NCBI RefSeq assembly: GCF_035751725.1 | Contig: NZ_CP142104.1 | Coordinates: forward strand, 3,410,001 to 3,474,000 | Source of the DNA: Pseudomonas frederiksbergensis | Lineage (GTDB): Bacteria; Pseudomonadota; Gammaproteobacteria; Pseudomonadales; Pseudomonadaceae | Length of the DNA: 64,000 bases | Reading direction: 5' to 3' | Shown: positions 8,111 to 16,513 of the stretch, piece after piece | How the letters are laid out: each line of letters begins with the position of its first letter | Position numbering within the stretch: the stretch's first letter is position 1 | The notes under the pieces: model-generated | Database searches by the model: none | What the model saw: only the letters and a program-made list of their open reading frames with translations | What the model was told of the DNA's origin: nothing | Program-made: the position numbers and the translations under genes

Positions 8111-10858
8111 ATGAACCGACCCATCGAGACGCCAGCGCAGCAACAGCTCATCGCCACGGACGTGGAGGCCTGGCACGCGCTGTCTGCCGAGCAGGTACTC
8201 GAACGGCTGGGTGTCAACGAGCAAGCAGGGCTGGACGCTGCGCAAGTCCAGGCCCGACTTGCCCGTAGCGGCTTCAATCGCCTGCCGGAATCTTCCCGAA
8301 GGCCGGCTTGGCGGCGATTCCTCCTGCAGTTCCACAACATCCTGATTTATGTACTGCTCGGGTCGGCTGTGATCACCGCGATCCTGCAACACGTGTGGGA
8401 TACGGCAGTCATTCTCGCCGTGGTGGTTGCCAACGCCATCATTGGTTATATCCAGGAAGGCAAGGCCGAAAAAGCCATGGACGCCATCCGCGAAATGCTG
8501 GCCCCCCGGGCAACGGTGATTCGTGCCGGCGAACGCCTGGGCATTGCCGGCGACGAACTGGTACCTGGCGACATCGTTTTGCTGGAGGCCGGCGACAAGG
8601 TGCCCGCAGACCTGCGCCTGCTGCATGCCAACCGGCTCCAGGTCCAGGAAGCCATCCTGACCGGAGAGTCCGCCCCGGTGGAAAAACACACCGAACCGGT
8701 ACACCCGCAAGCGCCCCTGGGTGATCGCGCCTGCATGGCCTTCAGCGGTACGCTCGTTACGTGCGGACAAGCCACGGGGATCGTCGTCGCCACCGCGACA
8801 TCCGCCGAAATCGGGCGTATCAGCAACCTGTTGGCAGACGTGGAATCACTGACGACACCGCTGATCCAGCAAATGGACGCTTTCGCACGCTGGCTGACCC
8901 TATTGATCCTGCTGATCGCTGGCCTGTTACTCGTCTATGGTCATTTTGTCGGGCACTACGTCTTCGCCGACATATTCATGGTCGTGGTGGGTATGGCGGT
9001 CGCCGCCATCCCTGAAGGGCTGCCTGCGGTACTCACCATTACATTGGCGGTGGGCGTCCGGGCGATGGCCCGCCGCAATGCCATCATTCGTCGCCTGCCA
9101 GCCATCGAAACACTGGGCTCGGTATCGGTCATCTGCACGGACAAGACCGGCACGCTCACGCGCAACGAGATGATGGTGGTGTCGGTCGTCACCCATGACC
9201 TGACCTTCACGGTCGACGGCGCAGGCTATCAGCCTTCGGGCAACATGAACCTTGCCGACCAATTGATCGACACCGCCCATCACCCGACACTGGTCGAACT
9301 GGGACGTGCGGCCAGCCTGTGCAATGACGCGAGATTGAGGCTGCACGAAGAGACCTGGAAGGTCGAAGGCGATCCCATGGAGGGCGCATTGCAGGTGTTT
9401 GGTGCCAAGGCTGGTATCGACGGCGACGAAGAGCGAGGCACCTGGGCCCGCACCGATGCCATTCCGTTTGACGCCAAACACCGCTTCATGGCGACGCTGC
9501 ACCACAACCATGACCGGCAAGCGGTTGTTTATGTCAAAGGCGCGCCGGAGCAGGTCCTGGCCATGTGCAAGCAACAGCGGGGCAACGACGGGACAACCGC
9601 CCCGCTCGATGCGGATTATTGGCACACGCAGGCCAATCTCATCGCCAGCAAAGGCCAGCGAGTGCTGGCGCTCGCCGTCAGGTCAGTCCCGCCGGAACAG
9701 GTCATTCTGGAGTTTGCCGACGTGCAAGGGTCATTGACCCTGCTTGGCCTGGTCGGAATGATCGATCCGCCCCGCCCGGAGACGATCCAGGCGATCAAGC
9801 AATGCCAGACGGCAGGCATCGCAGTGAAAATGATTACCGGAGACCACGCCGGCACCGCCTCCGCCATCGGGCGCCAGATCGGCCTGCACAACCCGGACGA
9901 AGTGTTGACCGGCGCGGACCTCGACACCCTGGACGATGCGACGCTCAAGGAGTCGCTCAAACGCGTGAACATCTTCGCTCGAACCAGCCCTGAACATAAA
10001 CTCAGGTTGGTGACCCTGCTGCAATCGAACGGCATGACCGTGGCAATGACCGGCGACGGCGTCAACGACGCTCCCGCGCTCAAACGCGCAGACGCCGGCA
10101 TCGCCATGGGTGGCAAAGGCAGCGAGGCCGCCAAGGAAGCGGCGGACGTGGTACTGGCGGATGACAACTTCGCCTCCATCGTGGCCGCGGTGCGTGAAGG
10201 ACGGACGGTCTACGACAACATCAAGAAAGTACTGAGTTGGACATTGCCAACCAACGCCGGCGAGACGATGACACTCATCGTTGCGCTGCTGTTTGGCTTG
10301 ACGTTGCCGGTCACGGCCATACAGATCCTGTGGATCAACTTGATTACCGCCATAACGCTGGGTATCGCGCTGGCGTTTGAACCGACCGAAGACAACACCA
10401 TGCGCAGGCCGCCGCGTTCCAGGCAGGAGCCGCTGATAAGCGGCGCGCTGGTCTGGCACATGGTGCTTGTCTCACTGCTTTTTCTCTGCGGGGTGTACGG
10501 CATTTTTTCCTATGCCCTGGACCGGGGCTATCCCGTGGAACTGGCCCGTACCCTGGCAGTGAATACCTTGGTCGTGATGGAGATTTTCCATCTGTTCTTC
10601 ATCCGCAACCTCTACGGCACGTCCCTGACCTGGAAAGCCATTCGCGGGACCAAGGTGGTATGGGCGACCGTCGCGGTGGTGACCGTCGCCCAGTTCGCCA
10701 TCACCTACGCGCCACCGCTGCAAGCCGTGTTTGCCACACAAGCCGTCCCCTTCATCGACGGCCTGCTGATCATCGGGGTGGGCATTGCGCTGTTCGCCAT
10801 CATCGAAATCGAGAAACAACTTCGACTGCGTTTAACCGAGTCCGATCGTCAACCATGA
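8111..10858 (+). CDS. P-type cation-transporting ATPase (P2A, Ca2+/Mn2+-like)
   Basis: Inner-membrane P-type ATPase of 915 residues. Visible parts are an N-terminal cation-ATPase domain (residues 20-80), the actuator motif LTGESAPVEKH, the phosphorylation motif CTDKTGTLTRNE with Asp344, the hinge MTGDGVNDAPALKRAD, and six C-terminal helices. The M4 motif AAIPEGLPAVLTI is that of P2A (calcium/manganese type) pumps and differs from the PEMLP of MgtA. Substrate is therefore probably Ca2+ or another divalent cation, not proven. It follows USP 3 by 55 bp and precedes a Met-rich secreted protein gene by 39 bp, so a stress-linked operon is likely. Confidence 0.9.
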   Translation: MNRPIETPAQQQLIATDVEAWHALSAEQVLERLGVNEQAGLDAAQVQARLARSGFNRLPESSRRPAWRRFLLQFHNILIYVLLGSAVITAILQHVWDTAVILAVVVANAIIGYIQEGKAEKAMDAIREMLAPRATVIRAGERLGIAGDELVPGDIVLLEAGDKVPADLRLLHANRLQVQEAILTGESAPVEKHTEPVHPQAPLGDRACMAFSGTLVTCGQATGIVVATATSAEIGRISNLLADVESLTTPLIQQMDAFARWLTLLILLIAGLLLVYGHFVGHYVFADIFMVVVGMAVAAIPEGLPAVLTITLAVGVRAMARRNAIIRRLPAIETLGSVSVICTDKTGTLTRNEMMVVSVVTHDLTFTVDGAGYQPSGNMNLADQLIDTAHHPTLVELGRAASLCNDARLRLHEETWKVEGDPMEGALQVFGAKAGIDGDEERGTWARTDAIPFDAKHRFMATLHHNHDRQAVVYVKGAPEQVLAMCKQQRGNDGTTAPLDADYWHTQANLIASKGQRVLALAVRSVPPEQVILEFADVQGSLTLLGLVGMIDPPRPETIQAIKQCQTAGIAVKMITGDHAGTASAIGRQIGLHNPDEVLTGADLDTLDDATLKESLKRVNIFARTSPEHKLRLVTLLQSNGMTVAMTGDGVNDAPALKRADAGIAMGGKGSEAAKEAADVVLADDNFASIVAAVREGRTVYDNIKKVLSWTLPTNAGETMTLIVALLFGLTLPVTAIQILWINLITAITLGIALAFEPTEDNTMRRPPRSRQEPLISGALVWHMVLVSLLFLCGVYGIFSYALDRGYPVELARTLAVNTLVVMEIFHLFFIRNLYGTSLTWKAIRGTKVVWATVAVVTVAQFAITYAPPLQAVFATQAVPFIDGLLIIGVGIALFAIIEIEKQLRLRLTESDRQP

Positions 10859-10897
10859 CGACTCCCCCGCCCACCCACGCTGCAAGGATTACCAACC

Positions 10898-11373
10898 ATG
10901 AACGCATCCAGATTCGCCGCCCTCGCTTTGACGGCGGTGCTTTTCCCCACGCTGACCTTTGCCCAGCAAGACGTCGACGCCACCAAGCCGGCGCCGCAGT
11001 CGATGAGCGTTGAGCAATTGACCAGGATATGGCCAAGGCCCAGGAAAACCTGAAGAAGATGCAGGAGCAAATGAGCCTGATCCAGAAAACCACCGACCCG
11101 GCGCAACGCCAGAAACTCATGCAAGAACACCAGGCCATGATGCAGCAAGGCATGCAGGGAATGAACGGGATGATGGGCTGCTGCGGGGGCGGCCACATGA
11201 AGGGAAACGGCCCGATGATGGGTTGGAAACAGATGGGCAACCACTATTCCCGGATGACGCCCGAGCAGATGAAGCAACACCAGTACATGATGGACCGGTA
11301 CATGGGCATGCAACAGATGATGATGGAACAGATGATGCAGCATCAGCAGAACATGGGTACGCCAGCTCCCTAG
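10898..11373 (+). pseudogene. Met-rich secreted protein gene with apparent frameshift
   Basis: The ATG at 10898 encodes a clean Sec signal peptide (MNASRFAALALTAVLFPTLT, cleavage near FAQQ) and about 20 mature residues, then leaves frame. A second frame from about 11020 to 11373 continues the same protein style (DMAKAQENLKKMQEQMSLIQ) and is very rich in Met and His, with a Cys-Cys pair in MMGCCGGGHMKG. Restoring one base near 11021, for example ACCAGG to ACCCAGG, gives a continuous protein of about 158 residues reading VEQLTQDMAKAQ. The mature part predicts a short coiled helix and a possible metal-binding Met tail. It may be a true frameshift mutation or a base-calling error; neighbours suggest a link to the cation ATPase. 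Confidence 0.72.
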
Positions 11374-11415
11374 ACCTGTCTCCCAGGGCCGCGGCTGGAC
11401 TCCAAGTGCTGCCCA

Positions 11416-11446
11416 CCCCACCTGCCGCGTCGGCAGGTGGGGTTTT
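11416..11446 (+). terminator. Rho-independent terminator
   Basis: A perfect 12-bp GC-rich stem (CCCCACCTGCCG, loop CGT, CGGCAGGTGGGG) is followed by TTTT on the plus strand. It ends the ATPase/Met-rich unit before the convergent cyd operon. Confidence 0.92.
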
Positions 11447-11483
11447 GGACAACCGTGCAGTCATCACGGGCGTGTCATCAGCC

Positions 11484-11771
11484 TCAGTGCAAGAACTTCA
11501 ACCCGCCGGCAAGCGCAAGCGCCGCCAGGCAGGTCCAGCCCGAGAACATCCTTCGCCAGACAAGCCTGCGCGGAATGAACCCCACCCCTCTGACGAAGGC
11601 CACGCTCATGGCGATGAACAATGCCGTTGCCAGCGCATGGTCGGCTTTTCCGTCCGGCGCCGTCATCAGTGGCGGGTAAAGCGTACAGGCCAACATGATC
11701 GTCACCGCGACGGCCAGGCTCAGCCGATGCAGCCGTGACGAAGGCTGGACCTCGGCGACATTCAACGTCAT
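11484..11771 (-). CDS. ybgE: Cyd operon protein YbgE
   Basis: Small inner-membrane protein of 95 residues with about three hydrophobic helices (LAVAVTIMLACTLYPPLMT, ALATALFIAMSVAFVRGVGF, CLAALALAGGLKFL). It matches the YbgE/DUF2934-like cyd operon protein in size, composition and position. Its ATG overlaps the stop of cydX (ATGA), showing translational coupling. The role of YbgE is not settled; it is not a catalytic subunit. It is the last gene of the cyd operon. Confidence 0.8.
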   Translation of the reverse strand: MTLNVAEVQPSSRLHRLSLAVAVTIMLACTLYPPLMTAPDGKADHALATALFIAMSVAFVRGVGFIPRRLVWRRMFSGWTCLAALALAGGLKFLH

Positions 11772-11890
11772 GGCTGCGCCTCGTCACGGTCGCTCATGGC
11801 TCGACCGGCCTCGTTCTCACCCCACATTGCATTGAGTATCGCCAGCAATAGTGCAAAACCGACTCCCAGCATCCAGGCGAAATACCACAT
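11768..11890 (-). CDS. cydX: Cytochrome bd small subunit CydX
   Basis: A 40-residue single-helix membrane protein: MWYFAWMLGVGFALLLAILN followed by AMWGENEAG. This Trp-rich start and helix are the hallmark of CydX/YbgT, the small subunit that stabilises the haem groups of bd-I oxidase. The start at 11890 has GGAG upstream, 23 bp after cydB, and the stop overlaps ybgE. It is too short for most gene finders but clearly real by sequence and position. Confidence 0.93.
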   Translation of the reverse strand: MWYFAWMLGVGFALLLAILNAMWGENEAGRAMSDRDEAQP

Positions 11891-11913
11891 AGTGCTTTAC
11901 TCCTCTGTCGACA

Positions 11914-13050
11914 CTAGTAGGCCGAATGTTCGTTGGCGTGGATCTGGGTGGCCGTGACCTTGCCGCGCATGACGCGATACGCCCAACCGGTATAGATCAC
12001 GATCAATGGCATGAAGAACAACGTGGCCCAGAACATGATGGCCAGGCTCAGGTGACTGGCAACGCTGTCCCACACGGTCAGGCTGGCCGCTGGCATCGAT
12101 GACGACGGCATGACAAAGGGGAACATCGATACCCCCGCCGTACCGATGACACCGACCACCGCAAGCGATGACGAAGCGAACGCGCAAAGGGTACGCCGCC
12201 CCATCAGCAACAGCGCCGCACCGGCTGCGCCGGCCAGGCCAAGCGCCGGTAGCAGCCACAGCCAAGGATAGCGACCATAGTTGGCCATCCAGGCCCCCGC
12301 CTCCCTCACGACCGACTTGCCGAGAATGTCTGGCAACCCGCCGGTATCGACGAGCGAGGTGATGCGATAGCCCTCGATCCATTGCAGCCAGATGCCCGCT
12401 ACGACAAACGAACACACCAGCACGATGGCAGCGCCTATCGCGCCTTTTATCGCCCGGGACTGAATGCCACCCTCCGTGCGATGGGCCAGGTACGCGCCCC
12501 CTTGCAGCGTAATCATGGCGCTGCTGACCACACCGGTCAGCAGCGCGAAAGGGTTGAGCAATTGCCAGAAGCTGCCGGTGTACGTGGACACCAGGTATTC
12601 ATTGAAGTGAAACGGTACGCCCTGCAACAAGTTGCCAAACGCGATGCCGAACACCAGCGGCGGCACGGCCCCACCCACGAACAGCCCCCAGTCCCAGGTG
12701 CTGCGCCATACCGGATGGTGGATCTTGCTGCGGTAGTCGAAACCCACCGGGCGGAAGAACAACGCCCAGAGCACCAGGATCATCGCCCAATAGAATCCGC
12801 TGAACGCCGTGGCATAGACCACCGGCCATGCGGCGAACAAAGCGCCGCCGGCGGTAATGAACCAGACCTGATTGCCATCCCAATGCGGCCCCACGGTGTT
12901 GATCACGACGCGCCGTTCCATGTCATTGCGCCCTACGAACGGCAGCAGCGTGCCGACGCCCATGTCGTGGCCGTCCATGATGGCGAAGCCTATGAGCAGG
13001 ACGCCGACCAGCGCCCACCAGATGATCTTGAGCGTGAAATAATCAAGCAT
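11914..13050 (-). CDS. cydB: Cytochrome bd ubiquinol oxidase subunit II
   Basis: Inner-membrane subunit of 378 residues with about nine helices. The N-terminal block MLDYFTLKIIWWALVGVLLI and GPHWDGNQVWFITAGGALFA are diagnostic of CydB. It pairs with CydA to form the quinol oxidase that reduces O2 to water without proton pumping. Its ATG lies inside the last codons of cydA (8-bp overlap), so translation is coupled. Length is that of the E. coli protein. Confidence 0.97.
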   Translation of the reverse strand: MLDYFTLKIIWWALVGVLLIGFAIMDGHDMGVGTLLPFVGRNDMERRVVINTVGPHWDGNQVWFITAGGALFAAWPVVYATAFSGFYWAMILVLWALFFRPVGFDYRSKIHHPVWRSTWDWGLFVGGAVPPLVFGIAFGNLLQGVPFHFNEYLVSTYTGSFWQLLNPFALLTGVVSSAMITLQGGAYLAHRTEGGIQSRAIKGAIGAAIVLVCSFVVAGIWLQWIEGYRITSLVDTGGLPDILGKSVVREAGAWMANYGRYPWLWLLPALGLAGAAGAALLLMGRRTLCAFASSSLAVVGVIGTAGVSMFPFVMPSSSMPAASLTVWDSVASHLSLAIMFWATLFFMPLIVIYTGWAYRVMRGKVTATQIHANEHSAY

Positions 13051-14614
13051 GCTGAAGCTCCTTCAACTTGGCGTCATGGACATAACGACCGGTACCGAGG
13101 CTGCCAGGCCCCTGGCGGGCGAACTTGACCATCAGGAACATTTCCACCGCCAGCAGGACCGTGTAGAAAACCACGAACCCAGCCAGGGAGCCGTACAGGT
13201 TATTGACGCTGAGGGTGGAAACGCTCATGTGAGTCGGCAGCACACCGTAGATGGTCCAGGGTTGGCGGCCGTACTCGGCCACGAACCAGCCCAGCTCACA
13301 GGCGAGCCATGGCGCAGGCAGCATCAACAGTGCGCAGCGCAACAACCCGCGAGGATGTGCGCCGCTCGACCTCAAGGTGCTCCAGAAGGCCAGCCCGAAA
13401 AGCACGAGCATCGCAAAGCCCAGGCCAACCATGATCCGGAACCCCCAGAACATCGGGGTCACGCGCGGTACGGTATCGTTCACTGCCTTGTCGATGATGG
13501 CCGGCGTGGCCTGGTTGACATCCTCGACGTACTTTTTAAGCAGCAGGCCAAAGCCCAGGTCGGCCTTGTACGCTTCGAAAGTATCGAACGCGGCCTTATC
13601 GGTGCGATCGGCGCGCAGCGCTTCAAGCGCATTGACGGCAGTAATGCCCCGCAGAATACGTGCGCGGTTTTTCGCCTTGATGTCATGGATGCCGGGAATC
13701 TGCTTGCTGACCGAGCGCGTGCCGATCAAGCCCATCACCCACGGCACATCGAGTTCCCAGTTATTCCTGGACTCGGCTTCATTGATGCTGGCAATCAGGG
13801 TCAAGCCCGCCGGCGCCGGTTTGGTTTCCCACATGGCTTCCATGGCCGCCAGCTTGGTTTGCTGCGCCTCGCCCACCGTGTAACCCGACTCATCCCCCAG
13901 CACGATGACACTCAGCACCGAGGCCAGGCCGAAGGCGGCCGCCACCCGAAAACTACGCTTGGCAAACTCGACATCACGTCCCTTGAGCAAGTACCAACTG
14001 GAAATCGACAGTACAAACATCGAGCCGGTGACATAACCGGCAGACACCGTGTGGACAAACTTGGCCTGGGCCACCGGGTTGAAAACCACGGCCCAGAAAT
14101 CCACCATCTCCATGCGCATGGTGATGTAACTGAATTCAGAACCCACCGGGTTCTGCATCCAGCCATTGGCAATCAGGATCCACAGCGCCGAGAGGTTTGT
14201 GCCAATGGCCATCAGCAGCGTGACCAGCAGATGATGTTCTTTCTTCAGGCGATCCCATCCGAAGAAGAACAAGCCGATCATGGTCGATTCAAGAAAAAAC
14301 GCCATCAGGCCCTCGATGGCCAGCGGGGCACCGAAGATGTCCCCGACGTAGTGCGAGTAGTACGCCCAGTTGGTGCCGAACTGAAACTCCAGGGTGATGC
14401 CAGTGGTCACGCCCAAGGCGAAGTTGATACCGAACAATTTTCCCCAGAAACGAGTCATGTCTTTCCAGATGACATTGCCGGTCATCACATAGACGCTTTC
14501 CATGATGACCAGCAGCCACACCATCCCCACGGTGAGCGGTACAAATAGAAAGTGGTACAGCGCAGTGGCTGCGAATTGCAGCCGTGACAAATCCACCAGT
14601 TGTTCTGAGATCAC
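13043..14614 (-). CDS. cydA: Cytochrome bd ubiquinol oxidase subunit I (bd-I type, long Q-loop)
   Basis: Catalytic haem b558/b595/d subunit, 523 residues. It opens with LSRLQFAATALYHFLFVPLT (haem His21) and keeps AKFVHTVSAGYVTGSMF, GWMQNPVGSEF and FVAEYGRQPW. The segment between helices 6 and 7 is long (ETKPAPAGLTLIASINEAES through PRVTP), the long Q-loop of E. coli bd-I, unlike the short loop of the Pseudomonas cyanide-insensitive oxidase CioA. The start is GTG at 14614, overlapping the cydP stop (GTGA), with AGGGG upstream. bd oxidases have high O2 affinity and tolerate sulfide, which matters beside a sulfide-oxidation operon. Confidence 0.96.
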   Translation of the reverse strand: MISEQLVDLSRLQFAATALYHFLFVPLTVGMVWLLVIMESVYVMTGNVIWKDMTRFWGKLFGINFALGVTTGITLEFQFGTNWAYYSHYVGDIFGAPLAIEGLMAFFLESTMIGLFFFGWDRLKKEHHLLVTLLMAIGTNLSALWILIANGWMQNPVGSEFSYITMRMEMVDFWAVVFNPVAQAKFVHTVSAGYVTGSMFVLSISSWYLLKGRDVEFAKRSFRVAAAFGLASVLSVIVLGDESGYTVGEAQQTKLAAMEAMWETKPAPAGLTLIASINEAESRNNWELDVPWVMGLIGTRSVSKQIPGIHDIKAKNRARILRGITAVNALEALRADRTDKAAFDTFEAYKADLGFGLLLKKYVEDVNQATPAIIDKAVNDTVPRVTPMFWGFRIMVGLGFAMLVLFGLAFWSTLRSSGAHPRGLLRCALLMLPAPWLACELGWFVAEYGRQPWTIYGVLPTHMSVSTLSVNNLYGSLAGFVVFYTVLLAVEMFLMVKFARQGPGSLGTGRYVHDAKLKELQHA

Positions 14615-14787
14615 TTGCTTGCCCCTTGAGCCGAGGTGGGTACGCCGAACCTGTCACTGATGGTGTTCGAGTCGACGCTGACGCGCGAATCCTTGATGAA
14701 CAGCCACCACAGCACGGTCAGCACGACCAGTTTGATCAGTACTGCTGTGAGCAGATGGCGACGCAGTCGTTTATCGGAAATAGTCAT
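14611..14787 (-). CDS. cydP: Cytochrome oxidase putative small subunit CydP
   Basis: A 58-residue membrane protein, MTISDKRLRRHLLTAVLIKL, then a single helix (VVLTVLWWLFIKDSRV) and a short soluble tail. It matches the CydP proteins that precede E. coli-type cydAB in beta- and gammaproteobacteria. Its stop overlaps the GTG of cydA. The start at 14787 is chosen because the family begins near SDKRLRRHL; an in-frame ATG at 14811 would add eight residues. Neither has a strong ribosome site. Confidence 0.78.
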   Translation of the reverse strand: MTISDKRLRRHLLTAVLIKLVVLTVLWWLFIKDSRVSVDSNTISDRFGVPTSAQGASK

Positions 14788-14799
14788 GGGGCAAGCATT

Positions 14800-14815
14800 A
14801 GCACGGCTCATGCCA
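14800..14815 (-). promoter_or_regulatory. Possible sigma54 promoter for cydPABX
   Basis: On the minus strand TGGCATGAGCCGTGCT keeps GG and GC exactly 10 bases apart, as in the -24/-12 consensus TGGCAC-N5-TTGCW, but has GTGC for TTGC. Predicted transcription would start about two bases before the cydP ATG, leaving almost no leader, so either cydP is poorly made from it or the start is elsewhere. Moderately supported only. Confidence 0.4.
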
Positions 14816-14900
14816 ATGCTTCGCTTGATTATTTATTCAGAAAAAACAATGAGTTAGAAAACCTCATCGAAAACCGCCGTTGGGCTTTGAGGGAAGAACC

Positions 14901-14937
14901 ACTGCCAAACTGCCAGGGGCTGGCAGTCAATGGCAGT
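14901..14937. repeat. Nested TGGCAG/CTGCCA inverted repeats between fisR-like gene and cyd operon
   Basis: ACTGCCA-AA-CTGCCAG-GGG-CTGGCAG-TCAA-TGGCAGT holds four half-sites of the same hexamer found upstream of the persulfide dioxygenase promoter. The inner pair is a perfect 7-bp stem. It lies about 104 bp upstream of the possible cyd sigma54 element. It may be an enhancer site for the adjacent regulator, or a weak terminator of that regulator, although no clear T tract follows on either strand. Confidence 0.6.
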
Positions 14938-14962
14938 CAGGGTCGGTGGGGGTCAGGTCAGG

Positions 14963-16285
14963 TCAGGCCAGGCCCTGCTCTTTCAATCGCCGATATAAAG
15001 TGCGTTCACTCACCCCCAGGTGTTTGGCCAGTTCGCTGCGGGTGCCCTTGAAAGTGGCCACGAGCTGTTCCAGGTCCCTGCTATCGGGCGCAGGCGTCAA
15101 GGCTGGGGCGGACAACGTCACGGGGTTCGACGGCAGGTGCAAGGAATGGATGACGCCGTCGTCGGCAAACAGCGCGGCTCTTTCCAGGACATTTCGCAGC
15201 TCGCGGATATTGCCCGGCCAGGAAAACCGCTGCAATTGCATCAGCGCCGCGGGATCGATGGTCAGCCGACGCTTACCTACGCCGGAGCGTTGCAGGAATG
15301 AATCCACCAGCAAGCCGATGTCTTCAAGGCGATGACGCAAGGGCGGTAAATGGATGGGAAAAACGCTGATGCGGTAGTACAAGTCCTGCCTGAACTCGCC
15401 CTTCTCCACCATCTTTTCCAAAGGCTTATGGGTCGCGGCCACCAGCCGGAAATCGGCGTGCAGGGTTTCCACACTGCCGACACGGCGATAGGTGCCCGAC
15501 TCGATCAATCGCAACAGCTTCACCTGCATGGCCAGGGGAACGTCGCCTATCTCATCGAGAAACAGCGTACCGCCCTGGGCCGTCTCCACCAGGCCTGCCT
15601 TGCGCACGGAGGCGCCCGTAAAGGCCCCTTTCTCGTGGCCGAACAGTTCGCTTTCGAACAAGGTTTCGGTCAACCCGGAACAATCCACCACGACAAAAGG
15701 CCCGGCTGCCCGCTCACTGGTTTCATGGACGGCGCGGGCAAACAGTTCCTTGCCGGTGCCGGATTCTCCCAGCAGCAGGACCGGCAACATCGAGGGCGCT
15801 ACCCGCTGCAGTTCCGCCAGTGCCTGGTTAAAGGCTGGCGAGCTGCCCACCAGCCCCTCATTACTGGGCCGGGCCGATGCGCTACGCACCAGGGTCAGAC
15901 GCTCCACATAAGCGGTGATGGCGCCATGCTCATTGAGGATCGGGCGCAGTTCCACGTCGACGTGTTCCGGCCCGCGCGGGGTGTGGTGGATGTGCAAGAC
16001 ACGATCGGGACTGCGCATTTCCCTGGCCTTTTTCATCGGGCAGTTCTCACCGGCCTGGTCGCAAGGCACATCGTAGTGGTGGGAAATGCGATAACACTTA
16101 TGACCAATGAACGGTTTGTCGGCGCTGCCGAACTGACGCAGGTAAGCGGTGTTCGCTGCCAGGATGTTGTAATCCGGATCGAGGACGATCATCGGCTGGG
16201 GCTCGTGCTCCAGGAACGAGACCAGGGACTGCACCTGGTCTGGATGTGGAAGCGGGTCTTGGGTGGGAGGCAGGCTGTGGGTCAT
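14963..16285 (-). CDS. fisR: FisR-like sulfane-sulfur-responsive sigma54 activator
   Basis: Sigma54-dependent activator of 440 residues. An N-terminal PAS-like sensor domain (residues 25-140) is followed by an AAA+ domain with Walker A GESGTGKE and the sigma54-contact loop GAFTGA, and a C-terminal Fis-type helix-turn-helix ([18 protein letters not shown]). The sensor domain holds Cys64, Cys75 and Cys82, spaced 11 and 7 residues, the same spacing as the three reactive cysteines reported for Cupriavidus FisR (53, 64, 71). FisR is activated when sulfane sulfur modifies these cysteines. The start at 16285 has GGAG; upstream in-frame starts run into operator repeats. It is divergent from the operon it probably controls. 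Confidence 0.85.
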   Translation of the reverse strand: MTHSLPPTQDPLPHPDQVQSLVSFLEHEPQPMIVLDPDYNILAANTAYLRQFGSADKPFIGHKCYRISHHYDVPCDQAGENCPMKKAREMRSPDRVLHIHHTPRGPEHVDVELRPILNEHGAITAYVERLTLVRSASARPSNEGLVGSSPAFNQALAELQRVAPSMLPVLLLGESGTGKELFARAVHETSERAAGPFVVVDCSGLTETLFESELFGHEKGAFTGASVRKAGLVETAQGGTLFLDEIGDVPLAMQVKLLRLIESGTYRRVGSVETLHADFRLVAATHKPLEKMVEKGEFRQDLYYRISVFPIHLPPLRHRLEDIGLLVDSFLQRSGVGKRRLTIDPAALMQLQRFSWPGNIRELRNVLERAALFADDGVIHSLHLPSNPVTLSAPALTPAPDSRDLEQLVATFKGTRSELAKHLGVSERTLYRRLKEQGLA

Positions 16286-16314
16286 CGCGGCTCCAGTGAA
16301 TGCGTCCAGCAAGG

Positions 16315-16354
16315 GTGGCACTGCCACTATGCCAACAAACGCTGCCATTGGCAG
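16315..16354. promoter_or_regulatory. Two palindromic enhancer-like sites upstream of the sulfide operon
   Basis: GTGGCACTGCCAC (16315-16327) and CTGCCATTGGCAG (16342-16354) are perfect palindromes centred 27 bp apart. They lie 100-140 bp upstream of the sigma54 promoter at 16454, the usual distance for bacterial enhancer-binding proteins, and between the regulator and its target. Binding by the FisR-like protein is inferred. Confidence 0.7.
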
Positions 16355-16453
16355 TGGAATTGCCTAGAGATTGTGAGGCGCCTTGCCGACACCTATGAAC
16401 TTAAATGAATAAAATCAGGGAGTTAAAGATCTTCATCGCTTCCAGAATCAACA

Positions 16454-16469
16454 TGGCAACCTTCTTGCT
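16454..16469 (+). promoter_or_regulatory. Sigma54 (-24/-12) promoter of the sulfide-oxidation operon
   Basis: TGGCAACCTTCTTGCT matches TGGCAC-N5-TTGCW with GG and GC exactly 10 bases apart. The predicted start near 16481 leaves a leader of about 33 bases containing AAGGAG before the dioxygenase ATG at 16514. Confidence 0.85.
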
Positions 16470-16513
16470 GTGTCTGTCCTTCAAGCGGCAGAGAGCCCCG
16501 AAGGAGACCGTTC

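Noticed and set aside
10849..11421. His-rich 190-codon frame on the minus strand
   Set aside because: The His runs are the antisense reading of ATG-rich codons of the Met-rich gene; no ribosome site or context.
13049..14548. 499-codon open frame opposite cydA
   Set aside because: Complete antisense shadow of a certain cydA gene, Gln/Arg/His-rich and without family match.
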